A stretch of 63,171 bases of DNA. Origin: an uncultured Clostridia bacterium (lineage in GTDB: Bacteria > Bacillota > Clostridia > Christensenellales > Borkfalkiaceae). How positions within the stretch are numbered: position 1 is the stretch's first letter; each line of letters starts with the position of its first letter. The notes beneath the pieces were generated by a model. The model saw nothing but the letters and a program-made list of their open reading frames with translations. It was not told where the DNA came from and ran no database searches. The position numbers and the translations under genes are program-made. Of the stretch, positions 48,846 through 57,617 are shown in pieces. The stretch spans positions 1 through 63,171 of the forward strand of contig CALVHR010000047.1 of the NCBI GenBank assembly GCA_944328495.1, read 5' to 3'.

Positions 48846-49101
48846 AGAAATCCTCCTCGATCTTTTCGTAGACCTCCGAAGGGATGTCCGAAGAGAACAC
48901 TTTGTTCAAAAGCCTGCCTTTTTTTAACTTTTTTATGCAATCGGGATTATCGCAAATATAAGCGCCGCGCCCTGCCGCTTTCCCCGTGAAATCAATGAAA
49001 ACATCCCCTTCCTTCGGTTTGACGACACGCAGCATTTCCTTTTTCGGCTTCATTTCATGGCAAGCAATACACATCCGCATAGGTATTTTCTTCTCTTTCA
49101 A
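48832..49101 (-). CDS. ylxR: YlxR/RnpM family RNA-binding protein
   Basis: An 89-residue protein with PMRMCIACHEMKPKKEMLRV, the GRGAYIC and CIKKLKKGRLLNKVF motifs of the YlxR (DUF448) family. The Bacillus member, RnpM, binds the RNase P RNA. The start is TTG preceded by GGAGGAG. Typical nusA-ylxR-ylxQ-infB order. Confidence 0.93.
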   Translation of the reverse strand: MKEKKIPMRMCIACHEMKPKKEMLRVVKPKEGDVFIDFTGKAAGRGAYICDNPDCIKKLKKGRLLNKVFSSDIPSEVYEKIEEDFFAEK

Positions 49102-49131
49102 GCCGATCTCCTCCCTCTTTGCAACAAACGC

Positions 49132-50250
49132 TTATTCTTCTGCGGCTGATTCCTCGCCGGCGCCTTCATTGTCCGTTCCGTCTCCGGCATGAGCAAGTTC
49201 TTCCATTTTTGCCGCCGCACTTTCGCTCTTCACATCGATTTTCCAACCGGTCAGACGCGCCGCAAGACGTGCATTCTGTCCGTCACGGCCGATCGCCAAA
49301 GACAGCTTGTCGTCCGGAACAACCGCAATGGCAGATTTATCCGCAATTTCCGTAACAGAAATGACCTTCGCCGGAGAAAGAGCTTTCGCGATAAATTCCA
49401 AAGGATTTTCACTCCACTGGATAATATCCACTTTTTCTCCGCCCAGTTCAGCAACGACTGCGTTTACGCGCGCACCCTTGTTGCCCACGCAAGCACCGAC
49501 AGCATCCACCTGCGGATCCTCACTGTATATCGCCATTTTCGTCCGCTGGCCCGCCTCACGCGAAATCGCTTTTACAATGACCGTGCCCGCCTTGATCTCG
49601 GGAACTTCGTTTTCAAACAACCGCTTGACAAGCCCTGCCGCCGTGCGAGAAACAAGAACCTGTGCGCCCCTGCCGCCGTTTTTAATATTCTTTACATAAA
49701 CTTTAAGCCTGTCGTTTACTTCATACTTTTCACCCGGCACCTGGTCCTGCGGCAACATCACGCCTTCGATCTGCCCCTTGCCGAGTTCAACGTATACATT
49801 TTTCGCATCAACTTTGCGCACTACACAGCTCATCAGCTCGTCTTTCTTATCCGAAAATTCATTGAGCGTATTGTCGCGCTCCGTTTCATGAAGTTTTTGG
49901 AGAATGACCTGCTTGGCTGTCTGCGCAGCGATTCGTCCGAAATCCTTCGGAACGAACTCCTCATAGACCAAGTCTCCGGCCTTATAGCTTTTTTTGAGGA
50001 GCTGTGCATCGGCGACGGAAATCTCCTTTTCTCTGTCCGTCACTTCATCCACGGCCGTTTTTACGGTATAATATTTAATGCTGTTCTTTTCAGGATTGAT
50101 TTTGATGTCGACATCACCGGCTCCGCCCTCATATTGCTTTTTATAAGCGGAAATGAGCGCGCCGCGCAGCGCTTCGATAAAAATATCCTGACTGATTCCC
50201 TTTTCCGCTTCCAGATCGGCCAATGCCTCAAAAAACTCCTTGCTGACCAT
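49132..50250 (-). CDS. nusA: Transcription factor NusA
   Basis: A 372-residue NusA: N-terminal RNA-polymerase-binding domain, S1 domain (about 135-200), and two KH domains (with GACVGNKGARVNAVV and AIGRDGQNARLAARLTGW). It lacks the acidic repeats of proteobacterial NusA, as usual in Bacillota, but carries a short Ala/Glu-rich tail. I start at 50250 because of GAGGAGAAAACA before the ATG. It probably controls its own operon through the leader terminator at 50800. Confidence 0.96.
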   Translation of the reverse strand: MVSKEFFEALADLEAEKGISQDIFIEALRGALISAYKKQYEGGAGDVDIKINPEKNSIKYYTVKTAVDEVTDREKEISVADAQLLKKSYKAGDLVYEEFVPKDFGRIAAQTAKQVILQKLHETERDNTLNEFSDKKDELMSCVVRKVDAKNVYVELGKGQIEGVMLPQDQVPGEKYEVNDRLKVYVKNIKNGGRGAQVLVSRTAAGLVKRLFENEVPEIKAGTVIVKAISREAGQRTKMAIYSEDPQVDAVGACVGNKGARVNAVVAELGGEKVDIIQWSENPLEFIAKALSPAKVISVTEIADKSAIAVVPDDKLSLAIGRDGQNARLAARLTGWKIDVKSESAAAKMEELAHAGDGTDNEGAGEESAAEE

Positions 50251-50291
50251 TGTTTTCTCCTCAAAATTTATTGTTATTTTTGCTGCGATCC

Positions 50292-50765
50292 TCACTCGAA
50301 ATCGATCGCCTGTGACATCTTTACGATTTGATTCAGATTCAATTTGAATTTTTCCGCGCCCCTTTCAAGCGTGACGTTTCCGGCTCCCGGATTGTATTCC
50401 AACAAAACAGCTTCAAAAAACTTTTCTCCTTTATACGGAGCATACAGCTTGATCTCGACGCGTTTGCCGATATTCCGCAGATAATCTTTATCTTTTTTGA
50501 AAGGCCGGTCCAATCCCGGACTGCTCACGTTCAGCGTATACGGCTGACCAAACGTCGGGTCAAGATCGTCGAGCACGGGATCCGCCGCATTGTGAAATTT
50601 TTCGCATGCATCCAGATCGATTCCCCCTTCGCGATCCGTATCCAAAAATACCGTCAAAGAAGGATTCCGTCCCTGTTTAAAAACGATCTCGTAGATCTCT
50701 ACGCCGTTTTCTTGCGCCACCGGCAACAATGCGCTTTCGATCTCTTGTACCGACTTAACTTTCAT
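50292..50765 (-). CDS. rimP: Ribosome maturation factor RimP
   Basis: A 157-residue 30S assembly factor. The NVSSPGLDRPFKKDKDYLRN motif is the family hallmark, with the N-terminal YEIVFKQGRNPSLTVFLD. The start is the ATG at 50765 (an adjacent GTG is possible). It is the first gene of the operon ending at the endonuclease-IV-like gene. Confidence 0.94.
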   Translation of the reverse strand: MKVKSVQEIESALLPVAQENGVEIYEIVFKQGRNPSLTVFLDTDREGGIDLDACEKFHNAADPVLDDLDPTFGQPYTLNVSSPGLDRPFKKDKDYLRNIGKRVEIKLYAPYKGEKFFEAVLLEYNPGAGNVTLERGAEKFKLNLNQIVKMSQAIDFE

Positions 50766-50799
50766 CCGCACCTCGAAACTCAGGCAAAATACCTATACA

Positions 50800-50832
50800 T
50801 AAAAAGATTTGAGAGCGGGGACCCACTCTCAA
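50800..50832 (-). terminator. Leader terminator/attenuator before rimP-nusA
   Basis: TTGAGAG (50826-50832) pairs with CTCTCAA (50809-50815) around a GC-rich loop, followed by ATCTTTTTAT. It lies between the predicted start (about 50853) of the rimP promoter and the rimP ATG. In Bacillus subtilis an intrinsic terminator in the same leader is used for NusA autoregulation. It also ends transcription from ispG and the PolC-like gene. Confidence 0.7.
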
Positions 50833-50859
50833 TTCCAGCATTCATTATTCAGTATGTCA

Positions 50860-50888
50860 ATTATACCATATTCTTACGCTTTTGGCAA
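50860..50888 (-). promoter_or_regulatory. Sigma-A promoter of the rimP-nusA-infB operon
   Basis: TTGCCA (50883-50888), a 17-bp spacer and TATAAT (50860-50865). The -35 box lies inside the last codons of the PolC-like gene. Predicted start near 50853, giving an ~88-nt leader. Confidence 0.8.
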
Positions 50889-52436
50889 GCATTTTTTCAT
50901 CTTTATAAGCTCTATAAAGATTTTTGCCGTCGTAAGCGCATCATCCCAAGCCCGATGATGATTAAATGCTATTCCGAAATAATCTGCAACGGTATTTAAT
51001 TTATAATTTGACAAAAACAGCATGCTTTGCGCGAGCGAAACAGTATCGTAAGTTTTGTGTTCGAAAACATATTCTTCCTGCGCACTGTAATACTGTACAA
51101 ATTTATAGTCAAATTGTACATTGTGCCCGACAAGCAGACATCCGTCGCAAAATTTATAGAAATCAGGAATGACTTCGGAAATCTTCGGAGCACCTTTGAG
51201 CATCTCATCGGTAATCCCCGTCAATTTCACAATTTCCTCATCCAATTTGCGTTCAGGATCGACCAAGGTCGTAAACCGTTCGCGTATCTCGCCCCCGATG
51301 ATCTTAACCGCCCCGATCTCGGTGATCGCGTCCATTTTTCCTCCCGCCGGCGTATTCACAAGTCCGGTCGTTTCCAAGTCGAATACCACAAAGGTATTTT
51401 TGACGAGATCTTCGGGCATGATACTTTGCTCAAATAAATTCAGCTGGGTGTAATCCGTCAATTTCTCCGGGAAAACCTTGCTGTAACGAATCGGCGTAGC
51501 TTTCCCGGCGCGCTTTTCCGGCACAAAACCTTCCGGCTCCGAACCCCTGTTGATAAATTTTGCCGTAAAACTGAGCCTATCGTTAAAGAGCTCATTTGCC
51601 CCCGTGCATACGATCCAATCTCCTGCTTTCAGCGACCTTATCTTTTCTTCCGTCTTTTTTCTGGGAAAATACGAAAATGCGATTTTCCCCGTAGCATCGG
51701 CGATCGTAAATCGAAGATATGGCTTCCCTTGTTTTACCACAGCGCCCGTTTCATCCGTTTTGGGCTTTGTCTCGCGCTCCTGAATATAAGTGATTTCTCC
51801 GCACACAGTCAGCATATTGCTTGCGAAATCACAATCGGACAGATACGTCGCAACTTTTGGAACGTTTGCCTCATCGATCGTTTCAAAGTTAACGACGGGA
51901 AAGGTACGCGCAGGCCTATAATCAAAAACCTCTTCCTCCTCTTCTTCCGCATCTTCCGTGATACCGCCTTTATCTTTATAGACCAACTTTCCTTGAAACG
52001 TATTACAGAAATTGCGTCCCAACATCTTCTCAACGCGAGGCATCAGTTCCTCATTCTTCTCAAAAAAGCCGCGTTCCGCATCATCTACTCCGAATAAAAA
52101 TTCAACCGTATCCCCAAGTTTGACCTCGATATCCTCTGCGCGGATGCACGCGGATGCCGCCCGATGATTTTCGGCCAGGTATTCGATTATTTTATGGCGG
52201 ACAAGCTGGGGATCCGCAACCACTTTGCGGACCACGAGCTCCGCGCCGAGCGAAGGATCGACTGCCTGCCGCACGATCTGTTCTGCCGCAATTTCGTCTT
52301 CTTTGGAATACGCAAGATCGGTGATCAATGTAAAGATACACCGCCGCGCCCGTTTATCAAGCGTAATTTTATTCAGAACGGCGTGTTTCAGCCCCTCTCT
52401 TTCATGCACGCGCGACAAAAATTCTTCCTGCGTCAT
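50874..52436 (-). CDS. PolC-derived OB-fold/DEDDh exonuclease without polymerase
   Basis: A 520-residue protein in the usual place of polC (before rimP-nusA). Residues 1-200 resemble the PolC N-terminal region, about 205-300 form an OB fold (MLTVCGEITYIQERE... DWIVCTGANELFNDRLSF), and 345-515 a DEDDh 3'-5' exonuclease. The exonuclease residues are complete: Asp353, Glu355, Asp443, His494 and Asp499. PolC would have PHP sequence on both sides of the exonuclease and a ~700-residue polymerase after it. Here the reading frame simply stops and the rimP promoter begins. The PHP half expected before the exonuclease is also gone. Likely a stand-alone nuclease or proofreading factor. It overlaps ispG by 4 bp. 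Confidence 0.85.
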   Translation of the reverse strand: MTQEEFLSRVHEREGLKHAVLNKITLDKRARRCIFTLITDLAYSKEDEIAAEQIVRQAVDPSLGAELVVRKVVADPQLVRHKIIEYLAENHRAASACIRAEDIEVKLGDTVEFLFGVDDAERGFFEKNEELMPRVEKMLGRNFCNTFQGKLVYKDKGGITEDAEEEEEEVFDYRPARTFPVVNFETIDEANVPKVATYLSDCDFASNMLTVCGEITYIQERETKPKTDETGAVVKQGKPYLRFTIADATGKIAFSYFPRKKTEEKIRSLKAGDWIVCTGANELFNDRLSFTAKFINRGSEPEGFVPEKRAGKATPIRYSKVFPEKLTDYTQLNLFEQSIMPEDLVKNTFVVFDLETTGLVNTPAGGKMDAITEIGAVKIIGGEIRERFTTLVDPERKLDEEIVKLTGITDEMLKGAPKISEVIPDFYKFCDGCLLVGHNVQFDYKFVQYYSAQEEYVFEHKTYDTVSLAQSMLFLSNYKLNTVADYFGIAFNHHRAWDDALTTAKIFIELIKMKKCLPKA

Positions 52437-53488
52437 CCGTTCTCCTTCTCATAAAGCATTTTTTCGATCTCTCGCAAAAACGTTTGTTCCGCATCCGCTG
52501 CTGCGACCGTGCAAAACGGTTTTCCATAACGGAACAGAACACATTTATCTTTTCCGCCCGCGATGCCAAGATCGCAGTCTTTCGCCTCACCCGGTCCGTT
52601 CACGACACATCCCATAACGGCAAGTTTCAGCCGCTTATGCACACCGAACATGCGGGACTCAACCTTTTGCGCCAGTTGCATGCTGTTCCATTCACAGCGA
52701 CCGCACGTCGGGCAGGCAATCACTTCGACATATTCTGTTTCCAATCCGCAAGCGCGCAAGATACGCTTGGCCGCATAAATTTCTTCGACAGGATCGTCTG
52801 TCAGCGAAACGCGAATGGTGTCACCGATACCGTCAAGGAGCAGAGAACCGATCCCGACGCTGCTTTTCACAATTCCGCTCTCTTTCGTTCCTGCTTCGGT
52901 GACTCCGACATGAAGCGGATAATCCGCCATACCTGCCAGCAAACGGTATGACTCTACCGTCAGCGGGACAGAGGACGCTTTGACGGAGACCACTATATCC
53001 TGTACGCCGTACTTTTCAAGAATGCGCGCGTTGAAAAGAGCGCTCTCCACCAATGCGTTCGCGCTTTTTCCGTATTGTTCGTAAAAATGTTTTTCGATAC
53101 TGCCCGTGTTGGCCCCTACGCGAACGGGCACACCATGTGCTCGCACGCAATCCGCAACCGCTCGGATCTGTTCTTCCCCACCGATATTACCGGGATTGAT
53201 TCGTATCTTATCGGCACCATTCTCCACCGACAGGATTGCAAGGGCGGAAGAAAAATGAATATCCGCGACAATAGGAATTGATGTATTGTCCTTGATCGTT
53301 CGGATCGCACGCGCGTCCGCTTCGTCCCGAACCGCCACGCGAACGATCTCACACCCCGCATCGCATAAGCGTGAGATCTGCGAAAGGGTAGCCTCTGTGT
53401 CCGATGTATGCGTCGTCGTCATCGATTGAATTTTTACACTCGTCCCGCCCCCGACGGCAACGCCGCCGATATTTACTTTTCGGCGCAT
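52433..53488 (-). CDS. ispG: 4-hydroxy-3-methylbut-2-enyl diphosphate synthase
   Basis: A 351-residue iron-sulfur enzyme of the MEP isoprenoid pathway. The TIM-barrel start KVNIGGVAVGGGTSVKIQSM and the cluster ligands in ACPTCGRCEW and GCVVNGPGEA (third Cys and Glu) are intact. The ATG at 53488 has GGGAGGAATTT. In Bacillota ispG-like genes commonly precede polC. Confidence 0.95.
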   Translation of the reverse strand: MRRKVNIGGVAVGGGTSVKIQSMTTTHTSDTEATLSQISRLCDAGCEIVRVAVRDEADARAIRTIKDNTSIPIVADIHFSSALAILSVENGADKIRINPGNIGGEEQIRAVADCVRAHGVPVRVGANTGSIEKHFYEQYGKSANALVESALFNARILEKYGVQDIVVSVKASSVPLTVESYRLLAGMADYPLHVGVTEAGTKESGIVKSSVGIGSLLLDGIGDTIRVSLTDDPVEEIYAAKRILRACGLETEYVEVIACPTCGRCEWNSMQLAQKVESRMFGVHKRLKLAVMGCVVNGPGEAKDCDLGIAGGKDKCVLFRYGKPFCTVAAADAEQTFLREIEKMLYEKENG

Positions 53489-53514
53489 AAATTCCTCCCT
53501 GCAAAAAGAAGCCC

Positions 53515-54000
53515 TCATTCGGGCTTCTGCTGTGACTGTTTTGATTTGTTTTCGTTCATGAGCGCTTCCAGCTCATTCATGAAAGAAGATATATCCGTAA
53601 ACTGACGATATACCGACGCATACCGCACGTAAGCGACTTCGTCGATCTCTTTCAGCCCGTCCATCACCATTTCACCCAGCTTTTTGGACGTGATCTCCTG
53701 TTCCAGAGAATTATAGACCTGTTTTTTGATATCATCGACAAGTTTATCGATCTTTGACATCGAAACGGGCCGTTTTTCACAAGCTTTGATAATACCGTTC
53801 TTTAATTTATTCGGATCGAATGCCTGCCGATTGCCTCCGTTTTTCACAACAAGTACGGGCGTTGTTTCAATTGTCTCATACGTTGTAAAACGCCTCCCGC
53901 ACTGGATACATTCTCTGCGGCGGCGGATCGTTCTGCCTTCGTCCGTCGAACGGCTGTCGATCACCTTGCTTTCAAGACAACCGCAATACATACATTTCAT
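53515..54000 (-). CDS. nrdR: Transcriptional repressor NrdR
   Basis: A 161-residue zinc-ribbon/ATP-cone repressor of ribonucleotide reductase genes. The ribbon has [17 protein letters not shown] and [13 protein letters not shown]; the ATP-cone [18 protein letters not shown] follows. I start at 54000 (GGAG 6 nt upstream); an in-frame ATG at 54015 would include that site. It has its own promoter and heads the nrdR-ispG group. Confidence 0.95.
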   Translation of the reverse strand: MKCMYCGCLESKVIDSRSTDEGRTIRRRRECIQCGRRFTTYETIETTPVLVVKNGGNRQAFDPNKLKNGIIKACEKRPVSMSKIDKLVDDIKKQVYNSLEQEITSKKLGEMVMDGLKEIDEVAYVRYASVYRQFTDISSFMNELEALMNENKSKQSQQKPE

Positions 54001-54072
54001 ATCTTTCTCCTGCATAGGACGGACTGTACGGATTTTATCGCAAACGCACGCGTCCGAAACTTACTTTGTCAT

Positions 54073-54101
54073 ATTTTACCATACTATTGAAAATTTGTAA
54101 A
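54073..54101 (-). promoter_or_regulatory. Sigma-A promoter of nrdR
   Basis: TTTACA (54096-54101), a 17-bp spacer and TAAAAT (54073-54078), five of six matches at each box. Predicted start near 54066, about 65 nt before the nrdR ATG. Confidence 0.7.
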
Positions 54102-54117
54102 GCACTTTAAAAAGATA

Positions 54118-54152
54118 AAGGGAGCGCATAAGCGTTCTTCTCATAGGGATTT
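54118..54152. repeat. Left flank of the lipoprotein segment (imperfect inverted repeat)
   Basis: Contains CTCATAGGGATTT (54140-54152) preceded by GGGAGCGCATAAGCGTTC. A similar sequence in reverse orientation lies at 54865-54901 on the other side of the small lipoprotein gene. The 13-bp inner part is identical. Confidence 0.5.
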
Positions 54153-54164
54153 TTTAGGAACTAT

Positions 54165-54203
54165 AAAAGGATAGCAAAAATTTTTTGCTATCCTTTTCTT
54201 TTT
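54165..54203 (-). terminator. Bidirectional terminator after the small lipoprotein
   Basis: A stem of AAAAGGATAGCAAA with its complement (54165-54197) is flanked by T-rich sequence on both strands. On the minus strand it ends the small lipoprotein gene about 115 nt past its stop. The gap 54204-54311 shows nothing else. Confidence 0.7.
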
Positions 54204-54311
54204 GCTTTGCAAACACACGACTTAACAGGGTTAAGTATAGTGTGCTACACTTTTGAAAATCTTTCCGCAAAGATTAACAACTCGATAAATTGGAATTTGT
54301 AAAACATCGTT

Positions 54312-54728
54312 CTATTTTGCTGCATCTAATAATTCAACCAATTCGCTAATTTCTTCTTTGGTGCATTCAACTTCAATAATCTCTTGACCCTTAATGTTGC
54401 GTCCCAAAGGAGAATAAATGATTATGTGCCCTTCGTGTAAAGCAAAGTCGTATTTTCCAATTTCTACAAGGTATATATACTCGGGATAGAAAGGCACCGT
54501 TTCCGGTATGGGCTTGCCGTCTATAGAATTTACCAATTTTTCAAAAAACACAGGATCTTCTACAGGTAATTTCTCCTCACCCCTTTTTACCGTAATCTTT
54601 GGAGTTGTGTTTGGGTAATCGAAATACACCTTGCCGTCTTTGGTGCCGATTTCAATGGTTGATAAACTGCATCCTGCCAAGGAAAGAAACATTGTGGACA
54701 TCAAAATAATAGCGAAGATCTTTTTCAT
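54312..54728 (-). CDS. Small putative lipoprotein of unknown function
   Basis: A 138-residue lipoprotein: signal peptide MKKIFAIILMSTMFLS and the lipobox SLAGC (Cys20), then a hydrophilic domain I do not recognise (contains GTKDGKVYFDYP and IIEVECTKEEISELVELLD). GAGGAGG site. It stands alone between nrdR and the ATP synthase operon, with its own terminator and flanking inverted repeats, which suggests it arrived as a separate unit. Confidence 0.75.
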   Translation of the reverse strand: MKKIFAIILMSTMFLSLAGCSLSTIEIGTKDGKVYFDYPNTTPKITVKRGEEKLPVEDPVFFEKLVNSIDGKPIPETVPFYPEYIYLVEIGKYDFALHEGHIIIYSPLGRNIKGQEIIEVECTKEEISELVELLDAAK

Positions 54729-54811
54729 ACAAATAACCTCCTCGTCAAATTCTTATTTATCGGTGAGTTTATTGTACCACAAATTAATATTTTATGCAAC
54801 TTGTTATGCGT

Positions 54812-54847
54812 GGCAAAAGAAAACTCGACTTTTGATAAGTCGAGTTT
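54812..54847 (-). terminator. Terminator downstream of the ATP synthase operon
   Basis: AAACTCGACTT (54821-54831) pairs perfectly with 54837-54847; TTTTCTTTT follows on the minus strand. It lies ~60 nt past the atpC stop and 85 nt before the small lipoprotein start. Confidence 0.7.
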
Positions 54848-54864
54848 TATAATTTATTAAATTT

Positions 54865-54901
54865 AAATCCCTATGAGTGACGCCCTTAAGCGTTCCCCTC
54901 T
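54865..54901. repeat. Right flank of the lipoprotein segment (imperfect inverted repeat)
   Basis: AAATCCCTATGAG (54865-54877) is the exact reverse complement of the inner part of the left copy at 54140. The following GACGCCCTTAAGCGTTCCCC is a diverged form of the left outer part. Confidence 0.5.
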
Positions 54902-54904
54902 TTT

Positions 54905-55315
54905 TTATTCCATATGATTATGGTTCTTTACGCGAAGCCGTGCAAACGCACGTTGCAACGCCGCGCGATTCAGACGATATTCTGCCGCACTTCTGTTTCG
55001 CCGCAGCTGCTCTTCTGCCCGCTCGCGCGCTTCGGCAGCTCTGCGCTCGTTTATGTCTTCAGGCCATTCAACGGCTTCCGAAAACGCCACTGTTTCATCC
55101 GGACGCACTTCCACAAATCCTTCGCTCATAAAAGCTTCGCGGGTAACTCCGTCCGCCGTGATCAGAAGTGAGCCCGGTTCAGTCGCAAAAACCATCGGCT
55201 GATGCCCGGCAAGAATCGTACACGATCCCCCGATCGAAGGTATGTTTACGCTCTCCACTTCGCCGCGAAAAAACGTCTTTTCGGGAGTGATGATCTCCAG
55301 AAAAAATTTATTCAT
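54905..55315 (-). CDS. atpC: ATP synthase epsilon subunit
   Basis: A 136-residue F1 central-stalk subunit that couples gamma to the c-ring and can inhibit ATP hydrolysis. The N-terminal beta sandwich has FLEIITPEKTFFRGEVESVN and GSCTILAGHQPMV. The C-terminal helix pair is Arg/Ala-rich. Last gene of the operon; GGAGG site. Confidence 0.95.
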   Translation of the reverse strand: MNKFFLEIITPEKTFFRGEVESVNIPSIGGSCTILAGHQPMVFATEPGSLLITADGVTREAFMSEGFVEVRPDETVAFSEAVEWPEDINERRAAEARERAEEQLRRNRSAAEYRLNRAALQRAFARLRVKNHNHME

Positions 55316-55340
55316 TTGTTCATCCCTCCTGTTGCTGCGG

Positions 55341-56735
<1,395 letters not shown>

Positions 56736-56754
56736 TTATTACCTTCATTTTATT

Positions 56755-57615
56755 TTAACTCTGTGAGAATCTTCCCGAAGACAAGTCGAGAAGTTCCGTC
56801 GTGATCGCGCCCTGCCGCAACCGGTTGTAATCCAAATTCAAAGCTTCCAACATTTTGTCCGCATTCTTATTCGCATTCGACATTGCCAGCATGCGCGATG
56901 CATGTTCGCTTGCCGAAGAATGAATCAAAGCAGAATAAATCATCCCCGTCAAATACTGCGGAACCAGTACGTTCAAAACTTCTTTCGGCGACGGATCGTA
57001 ATAAATTTCACCGCTGTAAGTGGTTTTTACCTCCGCCTGAATATCTTTTTCTTCAATCGGAAGCAATTTTACCATCTGAGGATCGTGTTTCACCGTCGAA
57101 TACATCCGCGTAAAGACGAGATATACTTCATCCATCAGATTGCGATCGTACAGTTCCAGAATATCACGCATGATACCGCGCGCATCATGCAATGTCGGAT
57201 TCGTGACCGCATGCGTAAATTCGAGGTCGACCTGTTGCTTTTTGGACTCAAAAAATGCGCGCGCCATCTGCCCGATCGTAACGACATAATGCACGGGACG
57301 CTTCTGCATATGCTCCCAGGCAAGATTGAGGACATTGCTGTTAAAAGCTCCCGCCAATCCCTTGTCGCCCGCAATGACAATGTATGCCGTGCGAGTATCC
57401 GGCCTGTGCATGAGATATTTATTGCGGATATCCGTACTGTGGCGCATAATATCTTTCAGCGTATAGCGCACGGTATCGAAATATGCCGCACTGTATTGAT
57501 GTTTCAGCATTGCTTTGCGCATTTTTGCCACGGATATAAGCTCCATCGCTTTCGTGATCTGATGCGTGTCTTCAATGCTCTTGATCCTGTGACGGATTTC
57601 TGCGACGTCTGCCAT
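56755..57615 (-). CDS. atpG: ATP synthase gamma subunit
   Basis: A 286-residue rotor shaft subunit. The N-terminal helix RHRIKSIEDTHQITKAMELI and the C-terminal helix ASRMLAMSNANKNADKMLEA, which form the coiled-coil shaft, are conserved. GGAGG site; 2 nt after atpA. Confidence 0.96.
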   Translation of the reverse strand: MADVAEIRHRIKSIEDTHQITKAMELISVAKMRKAMLKHQYSAAYFDTVRYTLKDIMRHSTDIRNKYLMHRPDTRTAYIVIAGDKGLAGAFNSNVLNLAWEHMQKRPVHYVVTIGQMARAFFESKKQQVDLEFTHAVTNPTLHDARGIMRDILELYDRNLMDEVYLVFTRMYSTVKHDPQMVKLLPIEEKDIQAEVKTTYSGEIYYDPSPKEVLNVLVPQYLTGMIYSALIHSSASEHASRMLAMSNANKNADKMLEALNLDYNRLRQGAITTELLDLSSGRFSQS

Positions 57616-57617
57616 GA

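Noticed and set aside
49189-50331. A 380-codon open frame on the plus strand
   Set aside because: Antisense to nusA and the end of rimP; low-quality composition rich in Arg/Phe/His typical of shadow frames.
50800-50832. Resemblance of the rimP leader hairpin (GAGTGGGTCC) to a T-box
   Set aside because: The whole leader is under 90 nt, too short for the T-box specifier and antiterminator parts, and the T-box core sequence is not matched.
50772-50873. Remains of the PolC polymerase domain after the exonuclease
   Set aside because: Only a promoter, a terminator hairpin and the rimP leader are found there; no frame resembles PHP or polymerase sequence.
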